Below are positions 58,240 to 64,000 of a stretch of DNA of 64,000 bases, one piece after another. The translations under genes were made by a program, and so were the position numbers. The stretch is from NCBI GenBank assembly GCA_001600455.1, contig BCKC01000004.1, forward strand, positions 3,646,915 to 3,710,914. The letters run 5' to 3'. Origin of the DNA: Endocalyx cinctus (Eukaryota; Ascomycota; Sordariomycetes; Amphisphaeriales; Apiosporaceae). The notes beneath the pieces are model-generated. The model was not told the DNA's origin. It did not search any database and was given only the letters and a program-made list of their open reading frames with translations. Positions within the stretch are counted from its first letter, which is position 1. The number at the start of each line of letters is the position of its first letter.

Positions 58240-59632
58240 TGATGAGAAAGGGATCTGACTAGAGATAGTGGTGAAGGGAGAACGATTTGATATAGATCCC
58301 CAAAATCAGATTGTTGCGAAATAATTACCCCCTAGATTGCGCCTTTCCTAAGAAAATTGAAAAAATGACGCATAGTTATTTCTTAATGTGTATTTACATG
58401 TTCTAATTAATAGCTCGCACTGAGGCAAAAGGGATTAATTAGTTGGTATAATTCTCTCCAAACCTTTTTCTTCGTTTAAGTTGTATTGATGCGGACAGCA
58501 GTCAATGAGTTTACTCGGATCGTTCCATCGAAGATCTATTTGGACTTTTGCTTAAGTATACCCAAAGTTTCTCAGGAATTAGGCAGATGTACATAAACGC
58601 CGTCGAATATGCATGGGATCAAGTGTCGTGTATGACTCTGGGTGCAGTGATTCGCATCCCGCGCCCCCCCCCTCCCCCGGGAAGGCGTCGGCTTGGGCTT
58701 ACCGCCACGCCCCACAAAATTGCCGTTAAATAAATAATCAATCAGACAAACAAGCAAACAAGCAAACGGATATGAGTTTACGAACAAGGAGTTTTATTTC
58801 TCCTCGTTTATCTATCACGTGTTCAATGAAACAAAGCTCTTTGGGATGTATGATGTATATGCATATACATCTTCCGTAATTGACTTTTCAGTTTCTAGAA
58901 TGCCTAGTAGCGTGAGGGGCATAATTACGGGTGCGGATAGAATTACGATTGAGTACCCCTGACGCTGTTTGGCCGCCTTTGCCACGTCTATCCACATTAC
59001 GAGAACGGGCATGATTTTCCTCAAGAGGTTGTGATTCTAATACTAGTTAGAGGAGTTTCTTTAAGGGAAATATATTAAATATACTCTACAACCAATTAGA
59101 CTAACCTGATTGGCACCTTATATGTAATTACAGGTAATCGTGTAGTGCCTTTCATTGTCTTCTAGTCGGGGATTTCGTTCGTTATATTATCTTTTAAGTA
59201 GATAAATCCCAAGAAAACTGACAGGGTCAGGTGTTAATTATGTGCCAGGTAGCTACCAGCTACCATGGTGTGAGTGTATTATTACGATGCGTATATATAT
59301 GCGGTCTCCCTCCTATATATTCAGTATGTGGGGAGCTAGGAATCAATATATCATTAAGTCCTTACATACCTACCTAGCTGTTATCATGCGTATTTTACCC
59401 TCACTCCGGTATGCCTCCCAGTTCTCACGAAAATATAAATCATTAGTATGTTTCTTCTCTTTCTTTTTCTTTCACACGTAGACTAGATCCTTCGCACACA
59501 GGAAAGCATATATATCAACTCTGAATTCTTTCATGTCCTCTGACTCGTCTTTTCTTTTTCTTCTTCTTCCTTATTTACGCCAACTAATCCAATTAGCCTG
59601 GATATCTTCTTTTTAAGGTATTAAATTGTACG
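58240..59632. other. Intergenic region after the pectate lyase
   Basis: 1.4 kb, AT-rich apart from a C-rich patch at 58658-58681 (nine C, T, five C) and a GC-rich block to 58712. No coding signal. Confidence 0.6.
58658..58681. repeat. C-rich tract (G-rich on the minus strand)
   Basis: CCC, then nine C, then five C and GGG, interrupted by single G or T, in a 24-base span in otherwise AT-rich sequence. On the minus strand the G runs could form a G-quadruplex. Confidence 0.6.
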
Positions 59633-60103
59633 ATGCCTAGAAAATCATCACAAGTAAAAGCCTGGTCTATGTGGCCGGAACTACATACCAACGTCTCGGA
59701 CCTCCTCAAGCAAGATAAAGTGAGCATCAGCTTCCACCCAATCGATGATGAACACAGTGCTATCGAAGATTATAATACGAATATCATGGGTGAATTCACC
59801 TGTGATAACAACAACTGCCCGTCTCCTGGGTGGTCCAGTAAACAGATCGCTATCCGGATACGGCTATATAGTGGAGGAAAATACAACGCGAGGGTATATC
59901 ATCAACGTTGTAGAAAATGCAAAATGCTCAGCGAGCCGAACTTGAACAATTCGTACGCGGAAAGAGTTGCCTATCGCATCAAGAAATGGAATGGGATACA
60001 TATACAACCACCCGTCTATCACTCTGATGAAAGGAAGGGCCCACATCAGAGAAATTTATGTGAAGGTTGCAAGAATGGTCATTGTAGTCAGATGAACGAT
60101 TAA
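59633..60103 (+). CDS. 3CxxC-type zinc-finger protein
   Basis: Intronless, 156 residues. The core has FTCDNNNCPSPGWSSKQIAIRIRLY, then VYHQRCRKC and the end NLCEGCKNGHC, matching my recollection of the fungal zf-3CxxC family (related to vertebrate receptor-transporting-protein zinc fingers): Cys pairs with a Trp-Ser patch and a final CxxCxxGxC. The C-terminal cysteines are near the end, so the protein is complete. There is no signal peptide or membrane span. Function is unknown in fungi; the family is often expanded and lineage-specific. AT-rich codon use and isolation fit a fast-evolving gene. Confidence 0.8.
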   Translation: MPRKSSQVKAWSMWPELHTNVSDLLKQDKVSISFHPIDDEHSAIEDYNTNIMGEFTCDNNNCPSPGWSSKQIAIRIRLYSGGKYNARVYHQRCRKCKMLSEPNLNNSYAERVAYRIKKWNGIHIQPPVYHSDERKGPHQRNLCEGCKNGHCSQMND

Positions 60104-62005
60104 ATTCGACATTTATTTTCAAAGTGAGTAGAGAATGCACTTCATTATCCATAAATATGATTATTCTAAAATCTAAGAGCTTGTCAGGCTCGGATCCTAT
60201 GGGCGTGTAGACCTCGAGACGAATTTTGCGCCACCAGGACGAACTTGACGTTTAATTACGACCGGAAAAATAGCTACAAGGAAATAAGAATACTTTTTTT
60301 ATGGAAAGTCTAATGAAGAAGATGATGATAATCTGCATTTTGAGGGTCAAAAGTCTGTTTATGTTCTTGCTCTCACCCGCCCCCTCTCTTTTTAAGCGCT
60401 GGATGAATGTAAGGAATAGGGGTACTTTGGAGTAAAGGGTAATTGGCGCAGTTACGTAGGCAGAGCTTAGCAATAGGACAGGTGTGAATTTCAAGAGACT
60501 AATAGCTATTGTATTGATTCTTAACCTTTTTATTTTAAATATCTTCGACGGGAGGGCCTCTCCTGTATATAGACGTATCCTGCTGGGGCTACCCTCCGGG
60601 TAGCCGTAGGTACGCATATTAGATTATATGATAGCTAGGACCCCCGACAGTGAAGCTTTTTCGTGGAGGTGGAAAGGTTAGAGCTTGGTATCGTCTCAAA
60701 CGGCTAGTGGGGGGTTTATATGTGATGATGATCCTAACTTCGAACTGTTTTCCAACAACTAATTAATATAAATTCCAATAAATATACGCTCCAATAAATT
60801 CAGGTTATTTATCTTTTATCATGACGTCCTCTACCCTAATGGCTTAAATATTAATATAGGGCGATGGGGCCACGGTCGACATCACATAAGTTGAGAGAGT
60901 AATATTTTGTATTTTCAAAATATCTAAACATTCATCCTTCACGGGAGTAAAACTAATCTATCACGTGGAACTACAAGTACCAGAGAGCCAGATATTTCAT
61001 GTGAGAGTAAGTGAGATTTAATTGTTTCGCATGCTCCAACACCCGGTTAGCTGGCTAATTAGATGCATATTCAGATTACACCGCCTTCGACAGTGAACAT
61101 AAGGTAGCTAGGACGATCTGTGTACACCATATCAAAATATAAATATTCCTAGAACAGCATGTTTGAAGATAGATCACGACTGAAGCCACTTTTACGCACA
61201 AATACTGTAGCAATGAGACCGGCTCAAGTTTCATGAAGCAATACTTACACAGTTAAGTTCACTCTTCTACACGAAATTGTTTCCGCGGAGATGTTAGGGA
61301 TTATACTACTTGTGACGTGGTATATTTTTCTGGTGTCTGAGTAGTTCTTCAATTAAATAGTGAAAAAATGCAACTGTGGAGATCTCCGTCTCAATCTAAG
61401 GATAGAATGGGTACTGCTTGACGAGGTAGGGTGCCGGAGTTTCAGACTGACCTGAAAGAGATGATACTATCATGTTGGTATCGGATCGGAAGCATACATA
61501 ATTAGATATTAAACAGGTCGGGTAACAAGAAATGACACCCCATATTGAGTCAGTGAATTGCGTATAACGAATAATGTGTCGGTGAGAATTGGTAATGCTA
61601 TTACGGTAGATGTTTAGTTAGACGTCGAAATTGTTTGACACATCTCATCGTAAGAAGACATAGTTATGTCTTAAACCTTTTTGATACCTAGATCTGGATA
61701 TATGCATGACAAGATTTCTCAACAAAGGCTTGTCGGTATCTGAGACGAATATGGGAGAACTTACTTGACGGTCAACCGGCCGTCCGATATAGATATAAAG
61801 TTTCATAACATCTAATTAATCAAAGCTCAATTCAATCTCTCATAATCATCAGTCTTTATCTTTTCAAATCACTCTTCATTGAGAAACTCCCCCAGACCCG
61901 ATTTATCAAACAGTAGGCACTCAAAAGTTTATTCTTGAACTTGTTCATCACACGTAAATAGCCTAAGAACACAAGTCTCTGGGCTGTCGGCAATCTACAA
62001 ACACC
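60104..62005. other. AT-rich intergenic region upstream of the VIT/VWA gene
   Basis: 1.9 kb, AT-rich, with no coding signal that I trust. A minus-strand frame at 60252-60617 has untypical hydrophobic composition. The right part is the promoter of the VIT/VWA gene. Confidence 0.55.
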
Positions 62006-64000
62006 ATGCTCGGCTGGTATAACTATATCAGCGGGTTCGCCGTGAAAGGTTCCAATCCGGGTGATCCACGGTATCTTCCCCAAATCCGATTGGACGCGCA
62101 CGTTTCTATCACCTCTACCGCGTCGCGGACGACACTCACCCAGACCTTTTTCAACAATGGGTCTTCTCCACTCGAAGAGATTATATACACTTTTCCCCTC
62201 TACGATGGAATCAGCGTCGTCTTTTTCACCTGCACCATCGGAGACCGCGTCATCAACGGCGTCGTCCGGGGCAGGGACAGCGCCCGGAGGCTCTACCAGC
62301 AAGCGGTCGCGCAAGGGAGAACGGCCGGGTTGCTCGAGCAGCTGCCCGCGGCTTCCGACGTGTTCACCACCACGGTGAGCCGGATCCCCGCCGCCGCGAC
62401 GATCGAGGTCCAAATAACGTACGTGGGCGAGCTGAAACACGACGCCCAGATCGACGGCCTCCGCTTCACTATTCCCACTAATATCACGCCCCGATACGGT
62501 TCCCTGAACCTGTATGGTGGTCAGAAGGCCACCATGATGTACGGCGGTCTCGTGAGAAATCCAGGCATAAGCATCACCGTCGACGTCGAGATGCCGCGGG
62601 GTAGCTATATCACGACGATCGGTTCGCCGTCTCACCAGGTCAACTACACTCACGGAACCGTGTCTACTGCGCTCAACGACGCTCACTCCGACAATAAGGG
62701 ACACGCGACGCTATCGGCGGGGACGGCCGAGCTCACGAAGGACTTCGTTCTGCATGTTATAGCCACCAACTTGGTAGATCCCGTGGCCGTACTAGAGCAG
62801 CATCCGACCATCCCCAACCAGAGAGCTCTTATGGCGACGGTGGTACCTCAGTTTATGCTCCCCGAACAAAAACCCGAGATTGTCTTCGTCTGCGACCGTA
62901 GTGGCAGTATGACAAACAAAATGTCAAATCTTAGAGCGGCTCTTCGCGTCTTCGTTCAATCCTTGCGCATCGGCACCAAGTTCAACATCTGTAGCTTCGG
63001 ATCGACCTACAACTTCCTCTGGCCGAAATCTCTCACTTTCGACGAGACTAGTCGTAACATAGCGTTAGAACATATCGATACATTTGATGCGAACTACGGA
63101 GGCACTGAAATGCACAAGCCCGTCAAAGCTGCGTTCGAACGCAGATTTACGGATACTCATCTAGAAGTGTTCCTCCTAACCGATGGTGAAATTTGGGAAC
63201 AGAATAGAATGATAGATATGGTACAACGCTACGTTACGAACAGCAACGGTACAATCCGCGTCTTTACTCTTGGAATTGGGAGGTTGGTGAGTCACGCCCT
63301 CATCGAAGGTGTGGCGAGGGCCGGGAACGGATTCGCCCAGATTATAGGTGATAGCGAGCCAATGGACGACAAAGTTGTTCGCATGATCAAAGGTGCACTT
63401 TTCCCTCATATCTGGGATTACACTCTCGAGCTGATGTTCGAGGCCGACGATGAAAAATCTGATGTCACGCTCACGAACGAGTATGAGCCTGTTAACAAGT
63501 TCGAGGGTAGTCTTGTAACCGACACCTCGGCGACCTCTGGTTCCAATGCAAACCAAGGAACCACTCCTACCCTGCTTTTTGGTTCTGCTATTCCAGACTA
63601 TTTACAAACAATGAGCGCTGTTCCAGCAAACAATAATGAAGATGGAAGCCGTTTCGATCGCTTGCCTGAAGTAACGGCTCCATGGATAATTCAAACTCCG
63701 CATACCATCCCACCCGTATACCCATTTAGTCGCACTAACTTGTACCTACTCCTGTCCCCGGAAGCAAGACAGGACAAGCTAATAGCGGTCCGTCTCCGCG
63801 GTACATCGAAGTATGGGCCCGTAGAACTCAAGATGCCAGTTACCGAGCTTAAAGAGACGAACGAGAAGATCCACCAGCTGGCGGCGAAGAAAGCGATCCA
63901 AGAAATGGAAGAAGGCAGGGGCTGGATGTATAATCTGACAGCCCCTGATGGAACTCCGCTAGAGCAGGTCTACGAAAGTCGATTTGCCGACATGGTGGAG
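62006..64000 (+). CDS. VIT and von Willebrand factor A domain protein (3' truncated by window)
   Basis: The frame is open from ATG 62006 to the window edge, 665 residues, with no stop and no intron needed. Residues about 35-160 form a VIT domain (LTQTFFNNGSSPLEEIIYTFPLYDG, then RGRDSARRLYQQAVAQGRTAGLLEQ). A VWA domain follows at about 290-450, with EIVFVCDRSGSM carrying the metal-binding DxSxS motif at 297-301, then GTEM and LLTDGEI. There is no signal peptide, so the protein is probably cytosolic. VIT/VWA proteins of this type are common in Pezizomycotina, related to inter-alpha-trypsin inhibitor heavy chains and to PARP4, and their role is unknown. Start MLGWYNYISGF is the family form. The remainder lies to the right. 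Confidence 0.88.
   Translation, partial: MLGWYNYISGFAVKGSNPGDPRYLPQIRLDAHVSITSTASRTTLTQTFFNNGSSPLEEIIYTFPLYDGISVVFFTCTIGDRVINGVVRGRDSARRLYQQAVAQGRTAGLLEQLPAASDVFTTTVSRIPAAATIEVQITYVGELKHDAQIDGLRFTIPTNITPRYGSLNLYGGQKATMMYGGLVRNPGISITVDVEMPRGSYITTIGSPSHQVNYTHGTVSTALNDAHSDNKGHATLSAGTAELTKDFVLHVIATNLVDPVAVLEQHPTIPNQRALMATVVPQFMLPEQKPEIVFVCDRSGSMTNKMSNLRAALRVFVQSLRIGTKFNICSFGSTYNFLWPKSLTFDETSRNIALEHIDTFDANYGGTEMHKPVKAAFERRFTDTHLEVFLLTDGEIWEQNRMIDMVQRYVTNSNGTIRVFTLGIGRLVSHALIEGVARAGNGFAQIIGDSEPMDDKVVRMIKGALFPHIWDYTLELMFEADDEKSDVTLTNEYEPVNKFEGSLVTDTSATSGSNANQGTTPTLLFGSAIPDYLQTMSAVPANNNEDGSRFDRLPEVTAPWIIQTPHTIPPVYPFSRTNLYLLLSPEARQDKLIAVRLRGTSKYGPVELKMPVTELKETNEKIHQLAAKKAIQEMEEGRGWMYNLTAPDGTPLEQVYESRFADMVE

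Noticed and set aside
61856..62704. 282-codon minus-strand frame near the right end
   Set aside because: It opposes the VIT/VWA gene, whose conserved motifs are on the plus strand.

Overview
The window is genomic DNA of a filamentous ascomycete, most likely a sordariomycete. The reasons are compact genes of 1 to 9 exons with short introns (about 55-255 nt, GT-AG, CTAAC-type branch points), GC-rich exons set in AT-rich spacers full of homopolymers, and a gene set typical of Pezizomycotina: Cap20/perilipin-like protein, 3CxxC zinc finger, CBM1-pectate lyase, M14 carboxypeptidase with propeptide, LTE1-type RasGEF, membrane GT2 and a VIT/VWA protein. The order Xylariales is possible, but the sequence alone does not settle it. 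I found no rRNA, tRNA, CRISPR or intact transposon.

Layout. At 0-20 kb lie mostly housekeeping genes: the tail of an unidentified gene (1-120), an FMP42-type MFS transporter, a Hub1/UBL5-type ubiquitin-like protein with a long RD/RS-rich N-terminus, a large secreted DUF5695-like protein, NOP58, V-ATPase subunit d, mitochondrial ribosomal protein uS15m, cytosolic ribosomal protein uS2 (RPS0), and a cytochrome P450. At 20-41 kb lie an LTE1-like Ras guanine-nucleotide exchange factor of about 1780 residues, a zinc alcohol dehydrogenase, a tandem-BTB protein, a PhzF isomerase, a coiled-coil protein and a perilipin (Cap20). At 43-58 kb is a run of surface and secreted functions: a multi-membrane GT2 polysaccharide synthase, a membrane-anchored GH16 glucanase, an amidase, a secreted carboxypeptidase and a CBM1-PL3 pectate lyase. 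At 59-64 kb are a 3CxxC zinc-finger protein and a VIT/VWA protein cut by the window end.

How the genes relate. Two divergent pairs share short promoters: NOP58/VMA6 (593 bp) and uS15m/RPS0 (565 bp), the latter joining a mitochondrial and a cytosolic ribosomal protein. The GT2 and GH16 genes are divergent over 2.4 kb and may act on the same wall glucan (inference). Carboxypeptidase and pectate lyase fit a plant-associated or saprotrophic lifestyle.

The most notable signal is in RPS0. The TAG stop at 16667-16669 is followed by 45 more in-frame sense codons with the same Trp-punctuated, acidic composition as the RPS0 C-terminus, ending at TAA 16805-16807. This could be stop readthrough, a recent nonsense change or a base error. 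No wholly new multi-gene system was evident. Exon coordinates were worked out by eye from splice signals and protein continuity.
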